This document shows, in pieces, positions 1 to 8,222 of a stretch of DNA of 64,000 bases (the stretch's first letter is position 1; each line of letters opens with the position of its first letter). The stretch lies in contig NZ_CP079801.1 of the NCBI RefSeq assembly GCF_021545785.1, positions 1,860,001-1,924,000 on the forward strand. The letters run 5' to 3'. The translations under genes and the position numbers were made by a program. The notes below the pieces were generated by a model that ran no database searches, was not told the origin of the DNA, and worked only from the letters and a program-made list of their open reading frames with translations. Source of the DNA: Halopseudomonas maritima. GTDB lineage: Bacteria > Pseudomonadota > Gammaproteobacteria > Pseudomonadales > Pseudomonadaceae.

Positions 1-423
1 GACATCTCGATGAACCTGGCCGGTATCATTGCCCAGCGCCTGGTGCCCGGCGTTGAGCAAAAGCGGGTGGCCGCGGTCGAGGTGTTGCTACGTACGCCGT
101 ACATCCGCAACCTGATCGCCCGCGACGAGCTGCACGAGATCAAGGACTCCATGAACCGCGGCCAGGAGCCGGGCCTGCAAAGCTTCGATCAACACCTGTA
201 CGAGCTGGTGGGCAAGGGCAGTATCACCCTGGATATGGCGTTGCGCTACGCCGACTCGCCGACCGACCTGAAGCTCAAGGCCAAGTTCAGCGATACCCGC
301 AGCGAGTCGCCATTGAACATGCCCCAGCAACCGGCCGCAGCGCCGCAACAGGAAACAGAGCTGTCCTTTAAATCCTCGGGCGGCGGCTTTTCTGAGTCCG
401 ACCTGACCGACGATTTTCGTTGA
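1..423 (+). CDS. pilU: PilT/PilU-family type IV pilus retraction ATPase, C-terminal part
   Basis: The reading frame is open from the first base of the window, so only the C-terminal ~140 residues are present. The visible part reads DISMNLAGIIAQRLVPG, then a RTPYIRNLIARDELHEIKD segment and a GLQSFDQHLYELVGKGSI...ALRYADSPTDL segment, which is how the C-terminal domain of PilT/PilU secretion ATPases ends. These hexameric ATPases sit under the type IV pilus inner-membrane platform and drive pilus retraction and twitching. PilU rather than PilT is inferred from the FDQ...L and ADS...DL wording and from a tail extending well past the ATPase core (rich in Pro, Gln, Ser). The Walker motifs lie outside the window, so the PilT/PilU choice is not certain. 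Confidence 0.8.
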   Translation, partial: DISMNLAGIIAQRLVPGVEQKRVAAVEVLLRTPYIRNLIARDELHEIKDSMNRGQEPGLQSFDQHLYELVGKGSITLDMALRYADSPTDLKLKAKFSDTRSESPLNMPQQPAAAPQQETELSFKSSGGGFSESDLTDDFR

Positions 424-510
424 GAGATAGCCAGACAAACTATCTGGGGCAGTGTTAGTCCGGGTTAATAGCTACCCCCCATCACCTGTTGTGATGTCTC
501 CCGCCAGCCA

Positions 511-552
511 AACAAAAACCCCTTTAACCATACAGTTAAAGGGGTTTTTGTT
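511..552. terminator. Bidirectional rho-independent terminator between pilU and gyrB
   Basis: An 18-bp perfect stem (511-528 with 535-552) closes a 6-base loop. It starts with an A-rich run and ends with a T-rich run (ggggtttttgtt), so it can terminate both the plus-strand pilU and the minus-strand gyrB transcripts, which converge here. Confidence 0.93.
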
Positions 553-569
553 GTCCACGCCTGGGCCGA

Positions 570-2984
570 TCAAACGTCCAGGTTAGATACCGCCAGAGCG
601 TTGCTTTCGATAAAGTCGCGACGCGGCTCAACCTGATCGCCCATCAGGGTGTTGAAGATCTGGTCGGCGGCGATAGCGTCTTCAATGTTCACGCGCAGCA
701 TACGGCGGCTTTCCGGGTCCATGGTGGTTTCCCACAGCTGCTCCGGGTTCATCTCGCCCAGCCCCTTGTAGCGCTGAATGTAATGACGACGCGCGGTCTC
801 GTTCATCATCCACTCTAGCGCTTCCTTGAAGGTGGTTATCGGCTTCTTCTTCTCGCCACGTTGCATGTAGGCGCCGGGCTCCAGCAGGCTTTGCAGGGTT
901 TCACCCAGCTCGGCCATGGAGCGGTAATCGTTGCTCGCAAACAGATCGCGGTTGAAGGTGATGTAGCTCGACATGCCGTGGGTGATGGACTCCACTTCCG
1001 GCAGCCACAGGTGGCGTTCGGTGTCCTCACGCAAACTGACGTTGTACTGCTGCCCGGAGCGTTCGGTCGCCGCTACACGGGTAGCCAGGCCCTTGATCCA
1101 CTCATCCATAAAGGCCTTGTCGCCGAGATTCTCGACGGTCAGACGCGGCAGGTAAACAAAGTGTTCCATCAGCTCCTGCGGGTACAGGCGGGCCAGACGC
1201 TTGAGCGTACGCATCACCGCACGGAACTGCTGCACAATGCGCTCCAGCGCTTCACCGGTGATGCCCGGGGCATCTTCGTTGACGTACAGGTAGGAATCTT
1301 CCAGCGCGGACTGGGTGAGGTATTCCTCGAGCGCCTCGTCGTCTTTCAGATACTGCTCCTGCTTGCCCTTCTTGATCTTGTAGAGCGGCGGTTGCGCGAT
1401 ATACACGTAACCGTTTTCGATCAGCTCCGGCATCTGACGGAAGAAGAAGGTCAGCAGCAGGGTACGAATGTGCGAGCCGTCAACGTCAGCATCGGTCATG
1501 ATGATGATGTTGTGGTAACGCAGCTTTTCGATATTGAATTCTTCGCGGCCGATACCGCAGCCCAGTGCGGTGATCAGTGTGCCCACCTCGGCGGAGGAGA
1601 GCATCTTGTCGAAGCGTGCCTTCTCGACGTTGAGGATCTTACCCTTGAGCGGCAGGATCGCCTGGGTACGACGATTACGGCCCTGTTTGGCAGAGCCGCC
1701 GGCGGAGTCACCCTCCACAATGTAGAGTTCGGAGAGGGCCGGGTCTTTCTCCTGGCAGTCTGCCAGTTTGCCGGGTAGACCGGCGATATCCAGCGCCCCT
1801 TTGCGGCGCGTCATCTCACGCGCCTTGCGCGCTGCTTCACGGGCACGGGCAGCGTCAATCATCTTGCCGACAACCGCTTTGGCCTCACCGGGCTTTTCCA
1901 GCAGGTAGTCGCCAAAGTACTTGTTCATTTCCTGCTCGACCGCGGTTTTCACTTCAGAGGAAACCAGCTTGTCTTTGGTCTGCGAAGAGAATTTGGGGTC
2001 CGGCACTTTGACCGAAATGATCGCGGTCAGACCTTCACGGGCGTCGTCACCGGAGGTGTTGACCTTGAGCTTTTTCAGCAGACCTTCCTGCTCGATGTAG
2101 CTGTTCAGGCTGCGGGTGAGGGCGCTACGGAAACCGGCGAGGTGGGTACCACCGTCGCGCTGGGGAATGTTGTTGGTGAAGCAGAGGATGCTTTCGTTGA
2201 AGCTGTCGTTCCACTGCATCGCCACTTCCACGCCGATGCCATCTTCACGTTGCAGGTTGAAGTGGAATACCGAGTTGATGCTGGTCTTGTTGTGGTTCAG
2301 GTAGTCAACAAAGGCGCGCAGACCACCTTCATAGCGGAACAGCTCGTGTTTGCCGGTACGCTCGTCCTTCAGGTTGATGCCCACACCCGAGTTGAGGAAC
2401 GACAGTTCACGCAGGCGCTTGGCCAGGATGTCCCAACTGAAGGAGATGCTGCTGAAGGTCTCGGCAGAGGGCTTGAAGTGAATCTGGGTGCCGGTGCTGT
2501 CGGTATCGCCCACTTCGGCCAACGGGGCCTGTGGTACGCCGTGAACGTAGGTCTGTTCCCACACTTTGCCGTGACGGCGGATGGTCAGAATCAGCTTCTC
2601 GGAGAGCGCGTTTACTACCGACACACCCACCCCGTGCAAACCGCCGGACACCTTATAGCTGTTGTCGTCGAATTTGCCGCCAGCGTGCAACACGGTCATG
2701 ATCACCTCGGCCGCCGATACGCCTTCTTCGTGCGCATCGACCGGGATGCCCCGTCCGTTGTCACGCACGCTGATCGACTCATCGGTGTGAATGGTGATGT
2801 CGATATCGCTGCAGTGGCCGGCGAGGGCCTCATCGATAGAGTTGTCGACGACTTCAAAGACCATGTGGTGGAGGCCAGTGCCGTCATCGGTGTCACCGAT
2901 GTACATACCGGGACGCTTACGCACCGCATCAAGGCCCTTCAGAACCTTAATACTCGATGAATCATAGGCTTTGTTATCAGTCAT
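570..2984 (-). CDS. gyrB: DNA gyrase subunit B
   Basis: This 804-residue protein is the ATPase subunit of DNA gyrase, which introduces negative supercoils together with GyrA. Visible landmarks in order are the GHKL ATPase motif EVVDNSIDEALAG, the GLHGVGVSVVNALS loop, the TOPRIM motif EGDSAGGSAKQGR, the metal-binding DADVDGSHIRTL and the C-terminal RYKGLGEMNPEQLWETTMDP. Length matches pseudomonad GyrB. It is the last gene of the minus-strand dnaA-dnaN-recF-gyrB series, 18 bp after recF, and ends at the strong terminator at 511-552. Confidence 0.98.
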   Translation of the reverse strand: MTDNKAYDSSSIKVLKGLDAVRKRPGMYIGDTDDGTGLHHMVFEVVDNSIDEALAGHCSDIDITIHTDESISVRDNGRGIPVDAHEEGVSAAEVIMTVLHAGGKFDDNSYKVSGGLHGVGVSVVNALSEKLILTIRRHGKVWEQTYVHGVPQAPLAEVGDTDSTGTQIHFKPSAETFSSISFSWDILAKRLRELSFLNSGVGINLKDERTGKHELFRYEGGLRAFVDYLNHNKTSINSVFHFNLQREDGIGVEVAMQWNDSFNESILCFTNNIPQRDGGTHLAGFRSALTRSLNSYIEQEGLLKKLKVNTSGDDAREGLTAIISVKVPDPKFSSQTKDKLVSSEVKTAVEQEMNKYFGDYLLEKPGEAKAVVGKMIDAARAREAARKAREMTRRKGALDIAGLPGKLADCQEKDPALSELYIVEGDSAGGSAKQGRNRRTQAILPLKGKILNVEKARFDKMLSSAEVGTLITALGCGIGREEFNIEKLRYHNIIIMTDADVDGSHIRTLLLTFFFRQMPELIENGYVYIAQPPLYKIKKGKQEQYLKDDEALEEYLTQSALEDSYLYVNEDAPGITGEALERIVQQFRAVMRTLKRLARLYPQELMEHFVYLPRLTVENLGDKAFMDEWIKGLATRVAATERSGQQYNVSLREDTERHLWLPEVESITHGMSSYITFNRDLFASNDYRSMAELGETLQSLLEPGAYMQRGEKKKPITTFKEALEWMMNETARRHYIQRYKGLGEMNPEQLWETTMDPESRRMLRVNIEDAIAADQIFNTLMGDQVEPRRDFIESNALAVSNLDV

Positions 2985-3002
2985 CTTGAGTCACTCCAGA
3001 CT

Positions 3003-4097
3003 TCATTCGGTCTGCACAATGTGCCCATGTTCCACGTGGAACATGGATAAAGGTGTATCCGGCTGCCAGCAATTGCTCAGCGAGTCGGCATCTACGCAGG
3101 TAATAAATACCTGACACTCCAGCGATTCGAGCAGGCCACAGAGCGCCTGCCGATGCGCCTGATCCAGCTCTGAGGGCAAGTCGTCCACCAGGAAGACACA
3201 GTCCTGCTGACGATCAAGCTGACGCAGCAGTCGGCCCTGGGCAATCTTCAGGGCGCATACCACCAGTTTCTGCTGGCCCCGAGAAAGCACCTCTGCGGCA
3301 TTCAACCCCCGCAGCCGCAAGCGCAAATCACCCCGTTGAGGCCCTGCCTGGGTATGCCCGAGTGCGCAGTCGCGCTCGTACTGACTATCCAGTACCTCAG
3401 CCAATCCACGCTCCCTGTCCCAGCCTCGGAAGTAACTGAGGGTGAGGCCATCCAGTTCAACCAGCTCTCCCAACGTCTGTTCGAAGATAGGTTTGAGCTG
3501 CTGGAGATAGGCCTGCCGGAAGCCGTCTATCTGCTCGCCAGCGGCGACTATCTCGGCCTCCCAGGGGGCCAGGAGCGAACGTTCGATTCTACCACGTCGC
3601 AGCAACGAATTCCGTTGTTTGAGGCTCTTTTGCAGCCGCTGCCACGCTGACAGAAAACGATGTTCCACGTGGAACACGCCCCAATCGAGATACTGGCGAC
3701 GCTGTTTTGGGGCGCCTTCCAGCAAACGAAAACTGTCAGGATTAATCAGTTGCAGCGGCAGCAACTCGGCAAGCTGGGCAGTACTACGTGCGCTTTGCCC
3801 GTTAATGCGTATCTCGTAATCGGCCTGCCGATTACGCGAAATGCCGAGTTTGGATGCGACGCCCTGAAGAGACTGCAGTTCGGCGAAGACCGTACAACTG
3901 TCCTGCTCGTACTGAATAACGGGCTGCAAGCGAGTGCTGCGAAAGGAGCGGGCGAGGCCAAGAATATGAATGGCTTCCAGCAAACTGGTTTTGCCACTGC
4001 CGTTGGCGCCGGAAACGAGATTGATGCGGGGGGAGGGAAGCAGGGTCACCGGGTGCAGATTACGCACCGCGGTGACCGCAAGACGAGTGAGGGGCAT
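3003..4097 (-). CDS. recF: DNA replication and repair protein RecF
   Basis: RecF (364 residues) is an SMC-like ATPase that, with RecO and RecR, loads RecA at single-strand gaps. Walker A is GANGSGKTS (residues 30-38), the signature-type motif is SRGQQKLVV, and Walker B is FLVDDLPSELD near the C-terminus. It lies 6 bp downstream of dnaN and 18 bp before gyrB, the usual operon. Unusually, two perfect 16-bp parS palindromes are embedded in this gene (3028-3043 and 3661-3676); both are read in the same frame and encode FHVEH at residues 353-357 and 142-146. Confidence 0.97.
   Translation of the reverse strand: MPLTRLAVTAVRNLHPVTLLPSPRINLVSGANGSGKTSLLEAIHILGLARSFRSTRLQPVIQYEQDSCTVFAELQSLQGVASKLGISRNRQADYEIRINGQSARSTAQLAELLPLQLINPDSFRLLEGAPKQRRQYLDWGVFHVEHRFLSAWQRLQKSLKQRNSLLRRGRIERSLLAPWEAEIVAAGEQIDGFRQAYLQQLKPIFEQTLGELVELDGLTLSYFRGWDRERGLAEVLDSQYERDCALGHTQAGPQRGDLRLRLRGLNAAEVLSRGQQKLVVCALKIAQGRLLRQLDRQQDCVFLVDDLPSELDQAHRQALCGLLESLECQVFITCVDADSLSNCWQPDTPLSMFHVEHGHIVQTE
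3028..3043. promoter_or_regulatory. parS: parS centromere site (inside recF 3' end)
   Basis: The sequence TGTTCCACGTGGAACA is a perfect palindrome that contains the GTTCCACGTGGAAC core bound by ParB in Pseudomonas. The symmetry extends two more bases on each side (3026-3045). It lies about 4 kb from oriC and 17 kb from parAB, as expected for chromosome segregation sites. Confidence 0.93.
3661..3676. promoter_or_regulatory. parS: parS centromere site (inside recF, residues ~141-146)
   Basis: A second perfect TGTTCCACGTGGAACA palindrome, 633 bp from the first and also inside recF. It is read as VFHVEH in RecF. Two sites this close together would give ParB a compact nucleation patch near the origin. 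Confidence 0.93.
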
Positions 4098-4103
4098 GCG
4101 CGA

Positions 4104-5207
4104 TCAGAGGCGCATGGGCATGACGACATAGAGGCTTTCGTCGGACTCAGCTTCTTGAACCAGTGCGCTGCTGTTGGCATCGGACAGCACCATCTTCGCC
4201 TGCTCATGCCCCAGCACATTCATCACGTCGAGCAGATAGCTGACGTTAAACCCGATCTCCAGACCGGCGCCGTTGTAGTCGACCATCACTTCTTCTTCAG
4301 CCTCTTCCTGCTCCGGGTTATTGGCCTGAATCTTCAGCTGGCCAGACTCCAGGGTAAGGCGAATGCCGCGATACTTTTCGTTCGACAAAATAGCAGTGCG
4401 GCTAAATGCATCACGCAGGGTTTGACGGTCTGCAATCACAATCTTGTCGCCACCGCGCGGCAGAACACGCTCGTAATCCGGGAACTTGCCGTCGACCAGT
4501 TTGGAGGTGAAGGTAAAGTCCCCCGTGGTAGCGCGAATATGATGGCTGCCCAACACCACGTTAACGGTGTCGTCGGCTTCACCCAGCAGACGCGCCAGCT
4601 CAAGAATGCCCTTACGCGGCACGATGAGCTGATAACGTTCCTGGTAGTCGATGTTGGCATCAACGGTACACATCGCCATGCGGTGACCATCGGTGGCCAC
4701 TGCTCGCAGCTGACCCTTGTTGATCTCCAGCAGCAGGCCGTTGAGGTAATAGCGCACATCTTGCTGAGCCATGGCAAAACTGGTGCGGTCGATCAGGCGA
4801 CGCAGCTTATTCTGAGTGATGGCAAAGCTCATCGCACCCGGGCCATCTTCAACATTGGGGAAGTCGGCTGCCGGCAGCGTTGCCAGGGTAAAGCGGCTGC
4901 GGCCCGCCTTGATCAATGCCTTGCCTTCTTCCACCTTGAGGGTGATGGCGGTGTCATCCGGCAGTGATTTGCAGATGTCCATGAGCTTGCGCGCCGGCAC
5001 GGTAATCTCACCAGCTTCGCTACCTTCTTCCAGGGGAATGCGACCAACCAGTTCGACTTCCAGATCGGTACCGGTGAGCGACAGGGTATTGCCGTCGACA
5101 ACAAGCAGTACGTTGGACAGAACCGGAAGGGTCTGGCGGCGTTCCACAACACCCGCAACCAGTTGCAGGGGCTTCAACAGAGCTTCGCGCTGAATGGTGA
5201 ATTGCAT
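4104..5207 (-). CDS. dnaN: DNA polymerase III beta sliding clamp
   Basis: This 367-residue protein is the ring-shaped clamp that tethers DNA polymerase III to template. It begins MQFTIQREALLKPLQLVAGVVERRQTLPVLSN and ends SDESLYVVMPMRL, both typical of DnaN. Length equals the pseudomonad family norm. It lies 47 bp downstream of dnaA and 6 bp upstream of recF, so it is probably co-transcribed with them. Confidence 0.98.
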   Translation of the reverse strand: MQFTIQREALLKPLQLVAGVVERRQTLPVLSNVLLVVDGNTLSLTGTDLEVELVGRIPLEEGSEAGEITVPARKLMDICKSLPDDTAITLKVEEGKALIKAGRSRFTLATLPAADFPNVEDGPGAMSFAITQNKLRRLIDRTSFAMAQQDVRYYLNGLLLEINKGQLRAVATDGHRMAMCTVDANIDYQERYQLIVPRKGILELARLLGEADDTVNVVLGSHHIRATTGDFTFTSKLVDGKFPDYERVLPRGGDKIVIADRQTLRDAFSRTAILSNEKYRGIRLTLESGQLKIQANNPEQEEAEEEVMVDYNGAGLEIGFNVSYLLDVMNVLGHEQAKMVLSDANSSALVQEAESDESLYVVMPMRL

Positions 5208-5254
5208 TGTCTTCCTTCGACCTCGTGCTGGTTGGCAGTGGTGTGGGCTGACGA

Positions 5255-6739
5255 TCAGGTCGTCAGCGTCCTCAACAAATTCTTGTAGTCCTCGCGGATA
5301 TCCGCGTCGGTTTCGCGCAGTTCAGCAATCTTGCGCGTGGCATGCAATACCGTGGTGTGATCGCGTCCACCAAAGGCGTCGCCGATTTCCGGCAAACTGT
5401 GGTTGGTCAGCTCCTTGGACAGGGCCATGGCAACCTGACGCGGTCTGGCGACTGAACGCGAACGACGCTTGGACAGCACGTCCGCAACCTTGATCTTGTA
5501 GTACTCGGCGACGGTACGCTGGATATTATCGATACTGACCAATTTGTCCTGCAAGGCCAGCAGGTCCTTCAGCGACTCGCGAATCAGCTCGATGGTGATA
5601 TCGCGCCCCATAAAGTGGGCGCTGGCAATCACGCGCTTGAGAGCACCTTCCAGCTCACGCACGTTGGAGCGAATGCGCTGGGCAATAAAGAAGGCGGCAT
5701 CGTGGGGCAGATCCACCCGCGACTGCTCGGCCTTCTTCATCAAAATGGCGACGCGAGTCTCCAGCTCCGGCGGCTCGACGGCCACGGTGAGGCCCCAACC
5801 AAAACGCGACTTGAGGCGTTCTTCCAGGCCGTCGATCTCTTTGGGATAACGGTCACTGGTAAGGATGACCTGCTGACCACCTTCGAGCAGCGCGTTGAAG
5901 GTATGGAAGAACTCCTCCTGGGAGCGCTCCTTCTTGGCAAAGAACTGAATGTCGTCAATCAACAGCGCATCGACCGAACGGTAGTAGCGCTTGAAATCGT
6001 TGATGGCATTCATCTGCAACGCCTTGACCATATCGGCCACAAAACGCTCGGAATGCAGATAGACAATCTTGGCCGCCGGGTTCTTCTTCAACAGGTGGTT
6101 ACCCACCGCGTGCATAAGGTGGGTTTTACCCAGACCTACGCCACCATAAAGAAACAGCGGGTTATAACCGTGCTTCGGGTTATCGGCTACCTGCCAGGCC
6201 GCCGCGCGGGCCAGCTGGTTGGATTTGCCTTCTACAAAGTTCTCAAAGGTGAAGCTGCGATTGAGCAGGCTGGTGTGCTTGATCAGCGTAGGCGGCGGCT
6301 GACTGGTGTCGGGCTGGCTGTTGCCGGCGAACTCGGCGGTGGCATCTGAGCCGCCATGACCTGCAGCCGGCTGTGAGCTCACCACGACAGGCGTAACCGC
6401 CGGGGTTGCAGGAGCAGGCGCAGGCGTCGGATCAATCGGTCGCGGCGCCGGGGCTGGCGCGGCTTGGGTAGCAGGTGCTACCGCAGGTGCAGCACGACGA
6501 CTGCCAATCAGCAGCGAGACCATCGGCGCCTGCCCCTGGGACAGGTCATCCAGCAGCTCCTGAATGCGGTTCAGGTATTTGTCGTTGACCCAGTCGAGTA
6601 CAAAGCGGTTGGGCGCGTACAGACGGATCTCGGCCTGGTCGCCATCAACCTGCAGCGGGCGAATCCAGGTATTGAACTGTTGAGATGGAAGCTCATCACG
6701 CAAAAAATCGATGCATTGCTGCCAAAGTGCAACAGACAC
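5255..6739 (-). CDS. dnaA: Chromosomal replication initiator DnaA
   Basis: DnaA is the AAA+ initiator that binds oriC boxes and melts the origin. Domain I begins ALWQQCIDFLRDELPSQQFNTW; domain II is a Pro/Ala-rich linker; domain III carries Walker A GGVGLGKTH and Walker B ALLIDDIQF; domain IV ends with the box-binding motif (PRQVAMALSKELT, GGRDHTTVLHA). I chose the GTG at 6739 because a GGGGGA ribosome-binding site lies six bases before it and homologues start there. A GTG at 6763 would add eight residues but has no such site. It faces away from oriC. Confidence 0.96.
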   Translation of the reverse strand: MSVALWQQCIDFLRDELPSQQFNTWIRPLQVDGDQAEIRLYAPNRFVLDWVNDKYLNRIQELLDDLSQGQAPMVSLLIGSRRAAPAVAPATQAAPAPAPRPIDPTPAPAPATPAVTPVVVSSQPAAGHGGSDATAEFAGNSQPDTSQPPPTLIKHTSLLNRSFTFENFVEGKSNQLARAAAWQVADNPKHGYNPLFLYGGVGLGKTHLMHAVGNHLLKKNPAAKIVYLHSERFVADMVKALQMNAINDFKRYYRSVDALLIDDIQFFAKKERSQEEFFHTFNALLEGGQQVILTSDRYPKEIDGLEERLKSRFGWGLTVAVEPPELETRVAILMKKAEQSRVDLPHDAAFFIAQRIRSNVRELEGALKRVIASAHFMGRDITIELIRESLKDLLALQDKLVSIDNIQRTVAEYYKIKVADVLSKRRSRSVARPRQVAMALSKELTNHSLPEIGDAFGGRDHTTVLHATRKIAELRETDADIREDYKNLLRTLTT

Positions 6740-6839
6740 TGAATCCCCCGGGACCACTGACACCAGCGGCTTTTATTGAAGACAAATGCACATCGCGGCG
6801 GGGCGACGAACTACGGATAACAGAGCCGCCTATTCTATC

Positions 6840-7240
6840 CCTTCACCCTAGACTTATCCACACACCAGCCCCCTACCGGCAACAAAAAAGCCAACAGCCA
6901 TCGGCTTGACGTTTACCGTCATTGCCCCTGTGAAAAAGCACAAATGCCTTGTAAACCGCGCCCTGTAGAACCTGTTAACAACTGCGCCTCAGGCTTGTTG
7001 GTAAACGGGGCTCGGATCGGTGGATAAACCAGCCTGTGGATATCCACCCCTCTTATCCACAGGGCGCACACAAGACCCGCCGGGTATCGTCCCCCGCTTA
7101 TCCGCAGGGTTATCATTGCATCAACATACTGATATTTAGGGTTTTTAAGCGCTTATCCACAGATAAACGCCGCGCTATATACAGTCACTGTATTTATCTT
7201 TTAATCAAACTGATTTCATATTATCTATTCATCGCAGGGT
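6840..7240. other. oriC: Chromosomal replication origin oriC (dnaA-rpmH intergenic region)
   Basis: The whole 6740-7433 gap lacks a plausible gene. Perfect DnaA boxes TTATCCACA lie on the plus strand at 6854-6862, 7053-7061 and 7153-7161. One-mismatch boxes are at 7019-7027 (GGTGGATAA), 7035-7043 (TGTGGATAT) and 7098-7106 (TTATCCGCA). Immediately after the last perfect box an AT-rich stretch (about 7175-7235, including ctatatac, tatttatcttttaatc and ttcatattatctattcatc) is a good candidate for the unwinding element. Position between dnaA and rpmH is where Pseudomonas origins were mapped. Confidence 0.93.
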
Positions 7241-7255
7241 GATAGGTCGACCACG

Positions 7256-7276
7256 GGCAGACAGAACATGTCTGCC
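7256..7276. repeat. Inverted repeat between oriC and the rpmH promoter
   Basis: GGCAGACA (7256-7263) and TGTCTGCC (7269-7276) form perfect 8-bp arms around a 5-base GAACA spacer. It sits at the edge of the AT-rich origin region and ~70 bp before the rpmH -35 box. It could be a protein-binding site or a hairpin; no known motif is assigned. Confidence 0.5.
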
Positions 7277-7348
7277 GCAACGCCTTGAGAGCCACAGCAG
7301 GGATGCGGCAGTGTTCGGCAATTCGCGGTTTTTTGCCTGCGGAGGAAA

Positions 7349-7377
7349 TTGACCTGCTCTGGCTTTTTCTCTAGAAT
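7349..7377 (+). promoter_or_regulatory. Sigma70-type promoter of rpmH-rnpA
   Basis: TTGACC (7349-7354) and TAGAAT (7372-7377) are separated by exactly 17 bp, a near-consensus pair 57 bp before the rpmH start. A strong promoter fits a ribosomal protein gene. Confidence 0.8.
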
Positions 7378-7433
7378 TGCCGGTCCCTCGAAGGGGCACT
7401 TAGCTCTGATGTGACTTACTCAGGTATCTGAAG

Positions 7434-7568
7434 ATGAAAAGAACGTTCCAACCCAGCGTACTGAAGCGCAAGCGCACCCACGGTTTCCGTGCTCGTATGG
7501 CTACCAAGAACGGCCGTGCTGTTCTGGCTCGCCGTCGTGCCAAAGGCCGCGCACGCCTGTCCGCCTAA
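7434..7568 (+). CDS. rpmH: 50S ribosomal protein L34
   Basis: This 44-residue ribosomal protein starts MKRTFQPSVLKRKRTHGFRA and ends RRRAKGRARLSA, the highly conserved L34 sequence. It is very basic, as expected for an rRNA-binding protein. It is followed 14 bp later by rnpA, the nearly universal rpmH-rnpA pair next to oriC. Confidence 0.98.
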   Translation: MKRTFQPSVLKRKRTHGFRARMATKNGRAVLARRRAKGRARLSA

Positions 7569-7582
7569 GCACCGGTTTACTG

Positions 7583-7978
7583 GTGGATCTCGGATTCACA
7601 CCTGAACACAGGCTATTGACGCCTGCTCAGTTCAAGCGCGTTTTCGATGGAGCCACCTGCAAAGCCTCAGGACCCAGTCTGCTGCTGTTGGCCAGAGAAA
7701 ATACTCTGGGCCACGCACGGCTGGGTCTGGTCATTGCCAAGAAAAATGTTCGGCGCGCGGTAGACCGCAACAAGGTCAAGCGTATCGCCAGAGAATCGTT
7801 CAGACAGCATCGTGCTGAGCTGGGAGATCTGGACATTGTCGTGCTGGCCCGCAAGGGTCTGGGCGACCTGGACAATGCTGCACTGCATGCCCTGTATCAG
7901 GGCATGTGGCGCAGGCTTATAAAATCGGCTGCAAAAAACCGCTCACGTGACCCCGGACCCCCGTCATCCCATGCGTAG
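7583..7978 (+). CDS. rnpA: Ribonuclease P protein component
   Basis: RnpA (131 residues) is the basic protein subunit of RNase P that helps the catalytic RNA trim tRNA 5' leaders. Key features are the N-terminal RLLTPAQFKRVFDG segment, LGLVIAKKNVRRAVDRNKVKR containing the RNR-type motif, and DIVVLARKGL. The start is a GTG 14 bp after rpmH. Its last 8 bases overlap the start of yidD, implying translational coupling. Confidence 0.95.
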   Translation: MDLGFTPEHRLLTPAQFKRVFDGATCKASGPSLLLLARENTLGHARLGLVIAKKNVRRAVDRNKVKRIARESFRQHRAELGDLDIVVLARKGLGDLDNAALHALYQGMWRRLIKSAAKNRSRDPGPPSSHA

Positions 7979-8222
7979 CATCGCGCTCGGACTGATCAAG
8001 GTTTACCGCTACGCCATCAGTCCCATGATGGCCAGTCACTGCCGTTTCTATCCCTCCTGTTCCTGCTACGCCCAGGAAGCCATCGAAGAGCATGGTTTTC
8101 TTAAGGGCAGCCTGCTCAGCGCACGCCGCCTTGGACGTTGTCACCCCTGGAACGCCGGTGGGTATGATCCGGTACCGCCAGCTTCTGCCAACCGACCGAC
8201 CCGAATGGCCAACAAACCATGA
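7971..8222 (+). CDS. yidD: Membrane protein insertion efficiency factor YidD
   Basis: A small 83-residue protein with the family hallmark HCRFYPSCSCYAQEAIEEHG and the RLGRCHPWNAGGYDPVP segment. YidD is thought to assist YidC-dependent insertion at the inner membrane. I start it at the ATG at 7971 (MRSIALGLIKVYRYAISP), which overlaps rnpA by 8 bp; an earlier in-frame start adds only a non-conserved leader. Its stop overlaps the yidC start (ATGA). Confidence 0.94.
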   Translation: MRSIALGLIKVYRYAISPMMASHCRFYPSCSCYAQEAIEEHGFLKGSLLSARRLGRCHPWNAGGYDPVPPASANRPTRMANKP

